From Symsagittifera roscoffensis (lineage: Eukaryota; Xenacoelomorpha; Acoela; Convolutidae): a stretch of DNA of 64,000 bases. The notes under the pieces are model-generated. The model saw nothing but the letters and a program-made list of their open reading frames with translations. It had not been told where the DNA came from and ran no database searches. Shown piece by piece: positions 20,262-32,822 of this stretch. Both the position numbers and the translations under genes were made by a program. How positions within the stretch are numbered: position 1 is the first letter of the stretch; every line of letters begins with the position of its first letter. Where the stretch lies: NCBI RefSeq assembly GCF_963678635.1, contig NW_026970820.1:310001-374000 (forward strand), read 5' to 3'.

Positions 20262-21891
20262 ATAGGTCAGTGACCTGCGGTGCATGGGTGTTATGGGCTT
20301 GATTCGTCAGCATTGGCCTGGGGGCCATTAGCTTCAAGACATGTGGCACTCGCAGAAAAAGAGCACCCGAAGGGTGCTCTTTTTCTGCTCGAATGTCTTG
20401 TGAAACGGTATCTGATGAACTTTGTAGGGTGTGACAAAAGCAACATGACAAAACGTTCTGTATCTGATCAGTAATGGTCAAAAAAGATTTATGGCACTTT
20501 CAATGACTGAAGCTACACCTGATCGGTCTCTAGAGAACTCTAAAACAAAGTAACTTATATTTTTCAGTGACTCAGGAAGAGGACTGTTTCAACGAAAACA
20601 AGTTTTCGGAAACAGTCCTATTATTTTTCTTGGAGCTTATTTTCAAGTACGTGGGCTTTCAATTGTGACTAATAGCTGAATTAGACTTGGAATTTGTCCC
20701 AAAAAAGTTAAGTTTGTCTCAAATTGATTAGAAGCAATAGAAAATTTTTTTTTTTTTATTTGATAAAAATACTTGAGTCAGAAACGTGAAAAATCCCTTT
20801 TTTTCAAAAAGTCATAAGAAGTAGTTCAGATTGCATTAAATTACCAAACTACAATATATGAACCTGTTCAGATTGGTTTTCATGAACAAAGCCTTAAAAT
20901 TTCAATATTTAGAGAAAAGGCAAAAAAACACCTTTTGGTTAACTGAAAAAGGTAGATAAATCGGATAAAGTCGTCTTCAAACCTATAGGACCGAAAAACG
21001 ATCTAATTGAGGTATATATGTAGTGTCCCTTGTAAGGTCACATGCAAAAAGGTGAAACAGTTGGGGTGGCCACTTCAGAAAACAAGACTTTTTTCGGACT
21101 TTGGCCATTTTTTTGTAGTAAAGTAGTAGTAAGTTACCAGACAAAAAAAGTTGTAAAAACCAAAATTTTTATCCAATTTTGACATTTAAATACTCTATAC
21201 CTACTAAAATGACTATGGCAAGCTCAAATATGCCATCAAAACTCATTTTTTCTCACTTTTTAAAATTTTTTTTTTTTTCAATATAAAATGTTGAGTCAGA
21301 AACGTGAAAAATCAGTTTTTTTCAAAAAGTCAAAATAAGTTGTTCCAATCAATTTGTTTCACTGAAACACACTTTTTTAGCCTGTTCAGAATGGTTTTCA
21401 TGTTTAAAGCTGAAACTTTACACATTTTGAGAAAAGTGGAAAAAATATCTTTTTAGTTAAAAAAAAACATCAATTTTGTTGCAGTTTTTGAAAAAACTCA
21501 AATTTTTAAGAAAAACAAATTTTCCCAAACCTACATAATTGGGCTCCCAAAACAGTTTACTTTCATCCATTCTTCATCAATTTACCCCAATTTGTTAACC
21601 AAAATAGAGTTACTGAGCCATTTTTACCAAAAAACGTGGTTTTTCCCTGTTTTTCCCCATTTTTCCCACTATAAGTCAACGCATAACAAAATTTTGGGAA
21701 AACGGAGCAAAAGTGTATCCTTAGAATTGCATTTTAGGCCCGCATGCCAATTTTTATCGAATTCTATCCCGACAATTTTGAGATCAGCACTTTTTCCGAG
21801 CAAATAGTCATACCGTTATAATTCTTTGGCCGTTCGGGGCCCCTACCCCAAACTCACTAAACAAAGACGCCGAAGGCGGACGGCCACCTAG
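20262..21891 (+). repeat. M11: A2-family module (A2b) with a 37-nt perfect hairpin
   Basis: AGGTCAGTGACCT is at 20264-20276. The extended H1 (17-bp arms, loop GAA) is at 20352-20388 and H2 at 20580-20619. The body is A2b with TTGAGTCAG near 20774 and 21292. The 3' end is A2 type. It matches M9 in the leader and most of the body. Confidence 0.92.
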
Positions 21892-23521
21892 GTCAATCCT
21901 TTACCTGCGGTGCGTTGGTGTTTTTGGGTAAGTTTTTGCTGCGCGGACTGGGTGCTATCAGTTTGAGGCATGTGGCACTCTCAAAAAAGAGCACCCTGCG
22001 GGTGCTCTCTTTTTGCTCGAAAAGTAAATCTACCCACTTTTGTAAGTTTCATGACTTGTCTTTTTTATAATTGGTCCAATTAAAAAATTCTTAATTACAC
22101 TGTCAGACAAACCTAAAACTGTTGTGTGGCTTGATTGTGTTTACAAGTCACTAGGTGACTTGATCAGTCAATTATCAAATTTATTTAGATTCACGAAATG
22201 GACTGTTTCAACGAAAACAAGTTTTCGTAAACAGTCCAATTTTTTTACTTGAGATCACAAAAGCAAACAGAGAGAAATCAAATTCCTAGGTTATTATAAT
22301 AGATCCCACTTTATGCTGTTGCGTTTATTAACTGTTGAAACACAGAACAACGATCTTAAAGGTGTACTAATTTAAAAAAAACACTCAAGAGAAAAACTAA
22401 AAAAAATTATCAAAAAAATTTGCAAAAAATCAAAAAAGTCTCCTCCAATATATCATAAAAAGCTTCATATTAAGGAAAGGATACCTGATGAGCCCAATAT
22501 GACTCGTTTCAACAGTGTAAGCCTGTTTCGATATCAAAACAACAAACAAAAGTCGACTAAGTTTGGTGTTTGTTCGACATACACGAATTTTGATTAAAAT
22601 CAAAAATCCATAACTCCTGAACTACTCAGATAATATAGACAATTTTTTTTTGCATCAGAACAGACAAGTCAAGGGTTTTTCAGGTATTTGATAAAATTAT
22701 CCAGTTAATATATAATTTTTGGTTAATTTTTGAAAAAAACTTGAAAAATTTGAAAAAACGATTTTTTTTTCACTTATGGCGTTCGAAAAGTGCCTTTTAT
22801 GATGGAGTAGCGAAAAATTTGTTCTGAGGCCATAAGTATGGCTCAATGTGGTATATAAAATAGCAAATTGGTTATAATAAAAAAATAAACAAGGACAAGG
22901 ACTTTTTTGAAAAAATAGAAAAAATAGTGAAAAAATCAGTTTTTGGCGGGGAAATTCTCAAAAAAATAAAAATCAAGTTTTCTCTTTCATCACTTCTATG
23001 AACTAATACGGCCACGACAACCATTTTTTGTCATCAGTAAAATTGTCGAAAAACGACTGGAACATAGACTTATCTGAAATTTGACAAAAAAAAATTCTAA
23101 AAAATGTCAAAAATCTCAAAAATTTGTTTTTCACAAAATTCCTTTCATAACGCCATTCAGACACTCAAACAGTGCCCATTCATTCGCTTGACCACAGTTT
23201 ACCTCAATTTCTTGCACAAAACAAAGCTAACTAGTCGTTTTTAGAAAAAAAACGTGATTTTTCCCATTTTTGCCCCCCATTTCCCCCTGGAAGTCAACAC
23301 ATAACATTTTTTCGGAAAAAAGAAAAAGAATCGTATCCTTAGAATTTCGAGTTAGGGCCGCATGCAAAAAATAAAAAAAATCTGACGGACAGTTTTCGAG
23401 AAAGTAGATTATTTTTTCAAGTCCGTAATACTATGTATCTGGGGTGAGGTTCAGAGACCGGACGGGGCCCCTTCCCCTGTCCTCCTTGCTCTGAGACGCC
23501 GGAAAGCGGACGGCCACCTAG
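21892..23521 (+). repeat. M12: B-family module with an A1-like 3' end
   Basis: It starts GTCAATCCTTTACCTGCGG, so the leader palindrome is reduced to AGGT...ACCT. H1 is at 21989-22007 (loop TGC). H2 at 22199-22238 has one right-arm G-to-T change. The body lacks TTGAGTCAG subunits and has the B marks GTGCCTTTTATGATGG near 22791 and TTTTTGGCGGGG near 22940. TTCGAGAA is near 23395. The 3' hairpin is GACGGGG...CCCCTGTC, as in A1, not the B type of M13 and M32. Confidence 0.85.
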
Positions 23522-25135
23522 GGGGCAGGGTTGTGTGGTATAGTCTCGTTTCAAGGTAATTGCATCGCGTGGGGGCGAATACGAACAGCGCTCAACGCAC
23601 TCGCAGAAAGAGCACCCTGCGGGTGCTCTTTTTGCTCGAAAACAGTAGCTCGATTTAAATGTTTTAATTTACATATTTTGTCCTAAATTCAATTTCTTTC
23701 ACTATTTGTTCTCAATTAAACTCTCATGTTACCTCAAATTGTATTCCTGGCTGGGCATTTTTATAAGTCACTCTGTGGCTCGATCAGTTAACTACCAAAT
23801 ACATTTTGATTTACGAGATGGACTGTTTCAACAAAAACAAGTTTTCGGAAACAGTCCAAATTTGTAATTATGATCCCAAATACAAACAAAGAGAAATCTA
23901 ATGCGTTGGTTGAACTAACACAGCTCAGCTCATGTGTTTTTGTTTATCGACTGTTCAAGCACATCAAAAATGTTAAAAACTAAGTTATTAAAATTAAAAC
24001 AAAACAAATAATCAAGAAAGAAATGAAAGTTTATCAAAAAAGTATGCAAAAAATCGATTAGTTATTTTTTGCTTAGTCATGAAAACCTCATTTTCAACAA
24101 AATGATACTTGGGAGACCAGTTTTGACGCGTTAATACAGTTTAGGCACGTTTTGAGTTCGCAACCCACAATGATCGATTAACTCTGATGTTTGTTTTACA
24201 AACACGATTTTTTTTACCACAATCAGATTTCATAACTTTTGAACCACTCGAGTAAAATAGATGAAATTTTCCGCATCAGAACTAACTTTCCAAGGGTTTT
24301 TGACGTATATATTAAATGTATCCAGTTATACAATTAGTTTTTGGCAAATTTTTGAAAAAACTTAAAAATTTTAAAAAATAATTTTTTTTTCAGATTTGGC
24401 GTTCAAAAAGTGCCTCCTATGATGGGCCAGCAAAAAATTTGTTTCGAGGCCATAAGTTTGTCTCATTAGATTATACAAACAAGCAACTTGTTCATAATGA
24501 AAAATATTAGAAGAGCAGTGATTTTTTGAAAAAAACTGAAAAAAACGTGAAAAAATCAGTTTTTGGCGGGAAATTTCTCGAAAAATCAAAAATAAAAATT
24601 CCTTTCTCCCTACTCCAATAAACTAATTCGGCCACGACAATCATTTTTTGTGATCAGTAAAAATGTCGAGAAACGACCGGAACATTGACTTTTCTGAAAT
24701 TTGACAAAAAAGTTCGCCAAAAAACATCAAAAATCTCGAAAAAATTGCAGAAAAATTTTTGCCACAAAATACACCATTCGACTCCCTCAACTGTGCTAGT
24801 GTCCAAAAAAAACATCACTTTTTCGCATTTTCTCAACCAAAATTGAGTTATTGGGGCATTTTTGAAAAAAATCGTGATTTTGACCAAAAAAAACGCCCCT
24901 TTTTCCCCAAAAAGTGCAACTCATAACATTATTTCGGAAAAACGCCTTCCCAAGTTATATCTTAGAATTTTGTCTTCTACCTACATGCAAAGTTTGAACA
25001 AATTCTATACTGCCGTTTTCGAGAACTTGAATAATTTTTTTATTTTCCTAATTAGGTATTTTTTCTAGTTGACCGGCAAGGAAACCCTACCCTTGCCTAA
25101 AGGATTCACAAAGCCGGACCGCGGCGACCACCTAG
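23522..25135 (+). repeat. M13: B-family module
   Basis: It starts GGGGCAGGGTTGTGTGG, as M32 does. H1 is at 23610-23628 (loop TGC). H2 at 23819-23858 has an inner left-arm G-to-A change. The body has TTTTTGGCGGG near 24556 and CCGGAACATTGACTTTTCTG near 24678. The 3' hairpin at 25075-25097 (GGCAAGG/CCTTGCC) is the B version, and GCCG/CGGC at 25113-25125 lies ten bases before the end. A CTAG at 25065-25068 is internal and not a junction. Confidence 0.9.
25075..25135 (+). other. 3' terminal block, family B
   Basis: GGCAAGG, loop AAACCCTAC, CCTTGCC at 25075-25097; then GCCG, loop GACCG, CGGC at 25113-25125; then GACCACCTAG. The arms share little sequence with the other families, but position and shape are the same. 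Confidence 0.85.
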
Positions 25136-26774
25136 ATAGGTCAGTGACCTGCGGTGCATGGGTGTTATGGGCTTGATTCGTAAGCATTGGCCTGGGGGCC
25201 ATTAGCTTCAAGCCATGTGGCACTCGCAGAAAAAGAGCACCCGAAGGGTGCTCTTTTACTGCTCGAATGTCTTGTGAAACGGTATCTGATGAACTTTGTA
25301 GGGTGTCACAAAAGCAACATGACAAAACTTTCTGTATCTGATCAGTAATGGTCAAAAAAGATTTATGACACTTTCAATGACTGAAGCTACACCTGATCAG
25401 TCTCTAGAGAACCCTAAAACAAAGTAACTTATATTTTTCAGTGACTCATGAAGAGGACTGTTTCAACGAAAACAAGTTTTCGGAAACAGTCCTAATAATT
25501 TACTTGGAGCTCATTTTCAAGTACGTGGACTTTCAATTGTGACTAATAGGTGAATTAGACTTGGAATTTGTCCCAAAAAAGTTAAGTTTGTCTCAAATTG
25601 ATTAGAAGCAATAGAAAAAAAAACTTTTTTTTTATTTGATAAAAATACTTGAGTCAGAAACGTGAAAAATCCCTTTTTTTTCAAAAAGTCATTAGAAGTA
25701 GTTCAATTTGCATTAAATCACCAAACTACAATATATGTACCTGTTCAGATTGGTTTTCATGAACAAAGCCGTAAAATTTCCATATTTAGAGAAAAGGCAA
25801 AAAAACACCTTTTTGGTTAACTGAAAAAGGTAGATAAATCGGATAAAGTCGTCTTCAAACCTATAGGACCGAAAAATTATCTAATTGAGGTATATATGTA
25901 GTGTCCCTTGTAAGGTCACATGCAAAAAGGTGAAACAATTGGGGTGGCCACTTCAGAAAACAAGACTTTTTTTTCGGACTTTGGCCATTTTTATTTGTAG
26001 TAAAGTAGTAGTAAGTTACCAGAGAAAAAAAAGTTGTAAAAACCAAAATTTTTATCCAATTTTGACAATTAAATACTCTATATCTACTAAAATGTCTATG
26101 GCAAGCTCAAATATGCCATCAAAACTCATTTTTTCTCGCTTTTTAAAATTTTTGTTTTTTTGATATAAAATGTTGAGTCAGAAACATGAAAAATCAGTTT
26201 TTTTCAAAAAGTCAAAAAAAGTTGTTCCAATCAATTTGATTCACTAAAACACACTTTCTCAGCCTGTTCAGAATGGTTTTCATGTTTAAAGCTGAAACTT
26301 TACACATTTTGAGAAAAGTGGAAAAAATAATTTTTTAGTTACAAAAAAACCATCATTTTTGTTGCAGTTTTTGAAAAAACTCAAATTTTTAAGAAAAACA
26401 AATTTTCCCAAACCTACATAATTGGGCTCCTAAAACAGTCTACTTTCATCCATTTTCCATCAAATTACCCCAATTTGTTAACCAAAATAGAGTTACTGAG
26501 CCATTTTTAACAAAAAACATGGTTTTTCCCTGTTTTTCCCAATTTTTCCCACTATAAGTCAACGCATAACAAAATTTTGGGAAAACGGAGCAAAAGTGTA
26601 TCCTTAGAATTGCATTTCAGGCCCGCATGCCAATTTTTATCGAATTCTATCCCGACAATTTTGAGATCAGCACTTTTTCCGAGCAAATAGTCATACCGTT
26701 ATAATTCTTTGGCCGTTCGGGGCCCCTACCCCAAACTCACTAAACAAAGACGCCGAAGGCGGACGGCCACCTAG
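25136..26774 (+). repeat. M14: A2-family module (A2b)
   Basis: AGGTCAGTGACCT is at 25138-25150, H1 at 25235-25253 and a perfect H2 at 25454-25493. The body is A2b. It follows a B module and precedes an A1 module, again without spacer, and its first bases are the same as those of M7-M11. Confidence 0.9.
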
Positions 26775-28403
26775 TTGTCACTGTGGCCCCGCTGGATTCT
26801 TGACTTTTGAGGAGAAGGTTCCGCGGGGGGCGGAGCAAGGGAACGCTTAACGCACTCGCAAAAGGAGCACCCTTCGGGTGCTCTTTTTTGCTCGAAAGTT
26901 TTCTGAAACGGTATCTGATGAACTTTGTAAGGTGTCACAAAAGCAACAACACAAAACGTTCTGTATGTGATTAGAAAAGGTCAAAAAAAATTTATCATAC
27001 TTTCAATGACTGAATCTACACCTGATCAGTCTCTAGAGAACTCTAAACCAAAGTAACTTTTGTTTTTTAGTGATTCATGAAGAGGACCGTTCCAACGAAA
27101 ACAAGTTTTCGGAAACAGTCCTCATATTTTTTTTCGAGCCCATTGTCAAGTACGTGAACTTTCAATTGTGAATTATAGCTGAATTGGACTGGGAATTTGT
27201 CCCAAAAAGGTTAAGTTTGTCTCAAATTGATTAGAAGCAAAAGAAAAAAAAACATTTTTTTTTATTTTGAAAAAAAAAGTTGAGTCAGAAACGTGAAAAA
27301 ATCCTTTTTCAAAAGTCATAAGAAGTAGCTCCAATTTTCTTAAATCACTAGGCTACAATATATGAACCTGTTTAGGATGGTTTCAATGACCAAAGCCGTA
27401 AAATTTCCATATTTAGAGAAAAGGCAAAAAAAAAAAACTTTTTGGTTAACTCAAAAAGGTAGATAAATCGGGTAAAGTCGTCTTCAAACCTATAGGATGG
27501 AAAAGTGATCTAAATAGGGTAAAAATGTAGTGTCCTTGTTAGGTCGCATGCAAAAAACTAGAACAGTTTTGTTGGCCACTTCCGAAATTAAGACTTTTTT
27601 TTCGAAATTTGGCCATTTTTATTTGTAGTAAAATAGTAGTAAAATAGCCGAGAAAAAAAATTGTAAAAACCATAATTTTTATCCAATTTTGACGTTTAAA
27701 TACTCTATACCTACTAAAATGTCTATGGCAAGCTCAAATAAGCCATCAAAATTCATTTTTTCTCACTTTTTAAAATTTTTGTTTTTTTGATATACAATGT
27801 TGAGTCAGAAACGTGAAAAATCAATTTTTTTCAAAAAGTCAAAATAAAGTGTTCCAATCAATTTGTTTCACTAAAACACACTTTATGAACCTGTTCAGAA
27901 TGGTTTTTTGGGTTGAAGCCGAAAATTCACCTATTTTGAGAAAAGTCGAAAAAACACCTTTTTAGTTACAAAAAAACCATCATTTTTGTTGCAGTTTTTG
28001 AAAAAACTCAAATTTTTGAGAAGAAAATTTTTTCTCAAACTTTTATATTTGGGCTCCCCAAACAGTCTACTTTCATCCATTCCTTGTCAATATACCCCAT
28101 TTTTTGAACCAAAACAGAGTTAATAGGTGATTTTTATCGAAAAACGTGTTTTTTACCATTTTTGCCCCCCATTTCCCTCTATAAGTCAACACATAACAAA
28201 ATTTTGGCAAAACGGGGCAAAAGTGTATCCTTAGAATTTCAATACGGGGCTGCATGCAAAAAATTAGGGAATTCTGACCTCCAGTTTTCGAGAACACGAC
28301 TTATTCTGCACGAAAGGTAATATAGGTAAATGTTCTTTCGAACCGACGGGGCCCCTTCCCCTGTCTCTACTGAACGCCAAAGCCGGACGCGGCGGCCACC
28401 TAG
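26775..28403 (+). repeat. M15: A1-family module
   Basis: It starts TTGTCACTGTGGCCCCGCT. H1 is at 26865-26883 with a following T run. H2 at 27083-27122 carries the two A1 left-arm T-to-C changes. The body has two TTGAGTCAG subunits, a GCATGCAAAAAATTAGGG box near 28252 and TTCGAGAA near 28287. The 3' end is A1 (GACGGGG...CCCCTGTC; GCCG/CGGC). It is very close to M1, including the leader. Confidence 0.9.
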
Positions 28404-30604
28404 CACCCTCAAGGTCACGTGACTTAATTTTGTTTTTGGTATTTTCTGAAACCAAAAGAGAGCGTGGTCATGCATCATGCATCGACATCATGTGCTCAAG
28501 CAAATACGTGGACTTCTACGCATTCCCATACGCATTCCCATTCGCATTAATTTCGCCAGGTGAAAATTTTTTAAAGAAAAATTCTGATAAATTTTAACTT
28601 AAACTACCATCAAAAAACGCAAAGATTTCAAAGTGTGAAACAATCAAGTTTTTGCTATTACCGGGCATGTAGTGAGACTGAATCCGGCAAAAATAAATTG
28701 AAAAATGAAGGAAATGGAAAGAAAAAAATTGTTCAAAATAAGAACGCAACATCAAAAACTTATTTGATCTCCGCTAAGGTCATAATTCTGATCAGGCTGA
28801 TTTCAGATTTTAAGCGTACAATTTACGGTTACGGCTGCTCCCTCTACAGGTCCCAGAGGGACCGAGTGAGCATCCTACCTCGATCCAGGTTAACGGATAG
28901 TTGTTCTTAATTTTTCCAAAAATTTTTTTTCACTAATGCTTGTTTTCATTTCCTGATGAGAAGCTGTATTAATTTTAAAAAAATTGATTTTATTAATCAA
29001 TGCTTCCAAGAACAACTGATGTTAGGTGGTTGCAAATGCGGTTGCTGAAAACTAGTAAGGGATAATGATGAGAAAAATTGTAAGTTTTCAAATGAATTTA
29101 AAAACAGTTTTTTTCTTTTTTTTCTTTTTGTAAATCGGGAGAAATGAATCATTTTTTTTAAAGTTTTCCTCGCACCAACCACTGTTCTTAAGTAATGAAG
29201 ATTCCTGTTCTAGCCGTTTATAACACTTTGGCAGAAAAAACATCAATATGATGTAAAATGTTTTAAAAAAGAGAAAAATTTAAAAATTATGTTTTTTTTT
29301 AAAAATCAAAAATTTGTAATTTTCAAAATTGAAAAAAAGTGAAAATTAATTGCATATTACGACTCAGCGTACCCATTTTAGTGGGTATAGCATTTTGAAT
29401 CACCAAAAAATGTTAAAAATTGTAGATTTTATGAAGTTTTCATTTTGGCTATTTTTCCTTGTCGCCTCCACTTAAGGCACCTTTGAGCCAACTTGAGAAA
29501 CTGGAACCTAAACAAGCTATACAGATAGTCTGAATGAGCCATTTTCAGCGTGATAACACGCTTGGAAGAAAAAAAAAACTGCAGAAAAGAAAGGAAATTT
29601 TGAACTTTAACCTTTTTTCTTCTTCAAATGGCGATACTTAGAATAATTTTTCAGCTGAAAAGTTCAAAAAAAATCAAAAAATTCAAATTTTGAAAAAATT
29701 TTAAAAAAATCTCATCAGTCTGTTTATTGGAGTCTTCGAGGTTTTGGGAGACCTTATCTGGCGGCTAACAACAAGTGGATCACTTATTTTAAATTTTTGA
29801 GAAAGGTCAAAAAAACCTGTTTTTACGATTTTTTAGACAGAATTCCGAAAGCAATATCTTGGCTAAAAACAAAAATGAGGGCCTAAAAATAGTACAAACA
29901 GTACTCCCACATAAAGTACATTAGGTTGGAAAGAAGAAATTGACTCTGATTCAAAAATCGTTTTATAACTTTATTTCTGAACAAAAAATTGTAAAAAAAT
30001 CAAAAACTGAAAAATTTTTTGAAAAAAATGATTGTTTTGAAAAAGTGCCAATTTTCAGCTGAAACTTTTCAGTTTATCTTAAAAAGCCAGAGCAAGGCCC
30101 TTTAAGCTCAAATAAATTAATTAAGCAAATTATTTTCAAGTTTTTTCGTTAAAGGCTTTTATTTTGAAAAAGTATTCAAAAATGGGTAAAAAAAAGTCAA
30201 AAAAATCAATTTTCTCAGATTCAAAAACCTTCACCACCATGATGATTAGTTCGCTAGATAGGACTGCTGAAACCAATTTATACGTATTTTCATAAGTATA
30301 TCAAAATTTTTTTTTATTTTTGAGAATTAAGCAAAATAAAAACTTTTCCCAAATTGGGCAAAAAGCCCAAATTAGCCCAAACACCTGTTAAAAATTGTTG
30401 GGTCGAAAAATCACAAAAGGAAACCCCTATTTGTTTGACATTTTAGGGCCGCATGCAAAAAATTAGACCAATCTAACCTGACAATTTCGAGAATCAACTT
30501 TTTTGTCAAAATTCTCTAAAGACCAATTTAGGGAGATTACTTGTACCGGTGGGGGCCCTACCCCACCTAAAAAATTTTTGAAATGCTGGAACGCGGCCAC
30601 CTAG
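28404..30604 (+). repeat. M16: C-family module lacking H1
   Basis: The leader has GTCACGTGAC at 28414-28423. Where other C modules have the TGCGCCC/GGGCGCA hairpin, this one runs directly from CATTCGCA to TTAATTTCGCC near 28541, so about 35 nt including H1 are deleted. A short CATTCCC repeat is added just before. The nested H2 is intact at 28833-28875. The ACCCA stem near 29370 is lengthened by a paired TACCCA/TGGGTA. The 3' end is the second C haplotype (TCAAAATTCTCTAAAGACC), shared with M29. Confidence 0.9.
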
Positions 30605-32822
30605 CACCCTCAAGGTCACGTGTTGGATTTTTGTTTTTGGTATTTTCTGAAAACAAAAGAGAGCGTGGTCATGCATCGACATCATGTGCTCAAGCAAATA
30701 TGTGGACTTCTACGCATTCCCATTCGCAATGCGCCCTTCGGGCGCAAATGCCAATGCTCAATTAATTTTGCCAGGTGAAAATTTTTTAAAGAAAAATTCT
30801 GATAATTTTTAACTTAAACTACCACCAAAAAACGCAAAGAGTTCAAAGTGTGAAACAATCAAGTTTTTGCAAATACCGGGCATGCAGTGAGACTGGTTTG
30901 GACAAAAGTAAAATAGAAAATGTAGAAAATAGAAAGAAAAGAATTGTTCAAAAAAGAACGCAACAACTGAAATTTATTTGATCTCCGCTAATGACATAAT
31001 TATGATCAGGCTGACTTTAGGTTAAAGCGTACAGTTTACGGTTACGGCTGCTCCCTCTAACGGTCCCAGAGGGACCGAGTGAGCATCCTACCTCGATCGA
31101 GGATAACGGATAGTTGTTTTTCATTTTTCATAAAAAAAAATTTCTCTTTAATGCTTGTTTTCATTTTCTCATGAGAAGCTGTAGACATTTCAAAACATTT
31201 TGATTTCATTAAACAATGATTCTAAGAACAAATGACGTTAGGCGCTTACAAAAACGGTTGATGAAAACTGGTAAAGGATAATGTTGAGAAAAATTGTAAG
31301 CTTTCAAGAAAATTAAAAAAACAGTTTTTTTCTTTTTTTTTCTTTTGTAAATCGGGAGAAATCATTCAGTTTTTTTTTATTTTCCTCGCACCACCCACTG
31401 CTCTTAAGTAGTGAAGATTCATTTTCTAGCCATTTGTAACATTTTGGCAGAAAGAAACATCAATATGTTGTAAAATGTTTTAAATTAGAGAAAAATTAAA
31501 AATTATATATTTTTTTGAAAAAATCAAAAATTAGTAATTTTCGAAAGTTTAAAAAAATGGAAAACAATTGCATATTACGATTCAGCGTACCCAACTTAGT
31601 GGGTCTAGCATTTTAAATTACCAAAAAATGTTGAAAATTGTAGATTTTATGAAGTTTTCATTTTGGCTATTTTTCCTTGTCGCCTCCACTTAAGGCACCT
31701 TTGAGCCAACGTGAGAAACTGGAACCTAAACAAGTTGTACAGATAGTCTGAATGAGCCATTTTCAGCGTGATAACACGCCTGGAAGAAAAAAAAACTCCA
31801 GAAAAGAAAGAAAATTTTGAACTTTAACCTTTTTTCTTCTTCAAATGGCGATACTTAGAATAATTTTTCAGCTGAAAAGTTCAAAAAAAATCAAAAAATT
31901 CAAGTTTTGAAAAAATTTTAAAAAAATCTCATCAGTCTGCTTATTGGAGTCTTCGAGGTTTTGGGAGACCTTATCTGGCGACTAACAACAAGTGGATCAC
32001 TTATTTTAAAATTTTGAGAAAGGTCAAAAAAACATGTTTTTTCGACTTTTTTGACAGAATTCCGAAAGCAATATCTTGGCTAAAAACAAGAATGAGGGCC
32101 TAAAATTAGTACAAACAGTACTCCCACATAAGGTACATTAGGTTGGAAACAAAAAATTTACTCTGACTCAAAAATCGTTTTTTAACTTTATATCTGAACT
32201 AGAAATTGAAAAGAAATCAAAAACTTAAAAATTTTTTGAAAAAATTGATTGTTTTGAAAAAGTGCCAAATTTTAGCTGAAACTTTTCATTTTAGCTAATA
32301 AAGCCAGAGCAATGCCCTTTAAGCTCAAATAAATTAATTAGGCAAATAGTTTTCAAGTTTTTTAGTTAAAGCCTTTTATTTTGAAAAAGTATTCAAAAAT
32401 GGGTAAAAAAAAGTCAAAAAAATCAATTTTCTCCGATTCAAAAACCTCCACTACCATGATGATTAGTGCGTTAGATAGGACTGCTGAGATCAATTTAGAC
32501 GTTCTTTCATAAATATATCGAAATTTTTACTTATTTTTGAGAATTAAGCAAAAGAAAAACTTTTCCCAAATCGGGCAAAAAGCCCAAATTAGCCCAAACA
32601 CCTGTTAAAAATTGTTGGGTCAAAAAATCACAAAAGGAAACCCCTATTCGTTTGACATTTTAGGGCCGCATGCAAAAAATTAGACCATTCTAACCTGACA
32701 ATTTCGAGAATCGACTTTTTTGCAAAATTTCTCTATAGTCCATTTGAGGGATATTACTTGTACCGGTGGGGGCCCCTACCCCACCTCAAAAAATTTTGTA
32801 ATGCTGGAACGCGGCCACCTAG
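30605..32822 (+). repeat. M17: C-family module
   Basis: The leader has CACGTGTTGG. H1 is at 30730-30746 and H2 at 31046-31088. Its 5' half belongs to a subgroup shared with M28 (GACAAAAGTAAAATAGAAAATG). The 3' half and end match M4 and M28 (GCAAAATTTCTCTATAGTCC). This is a mosaic pattern within family C. Confidence 0.9.
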
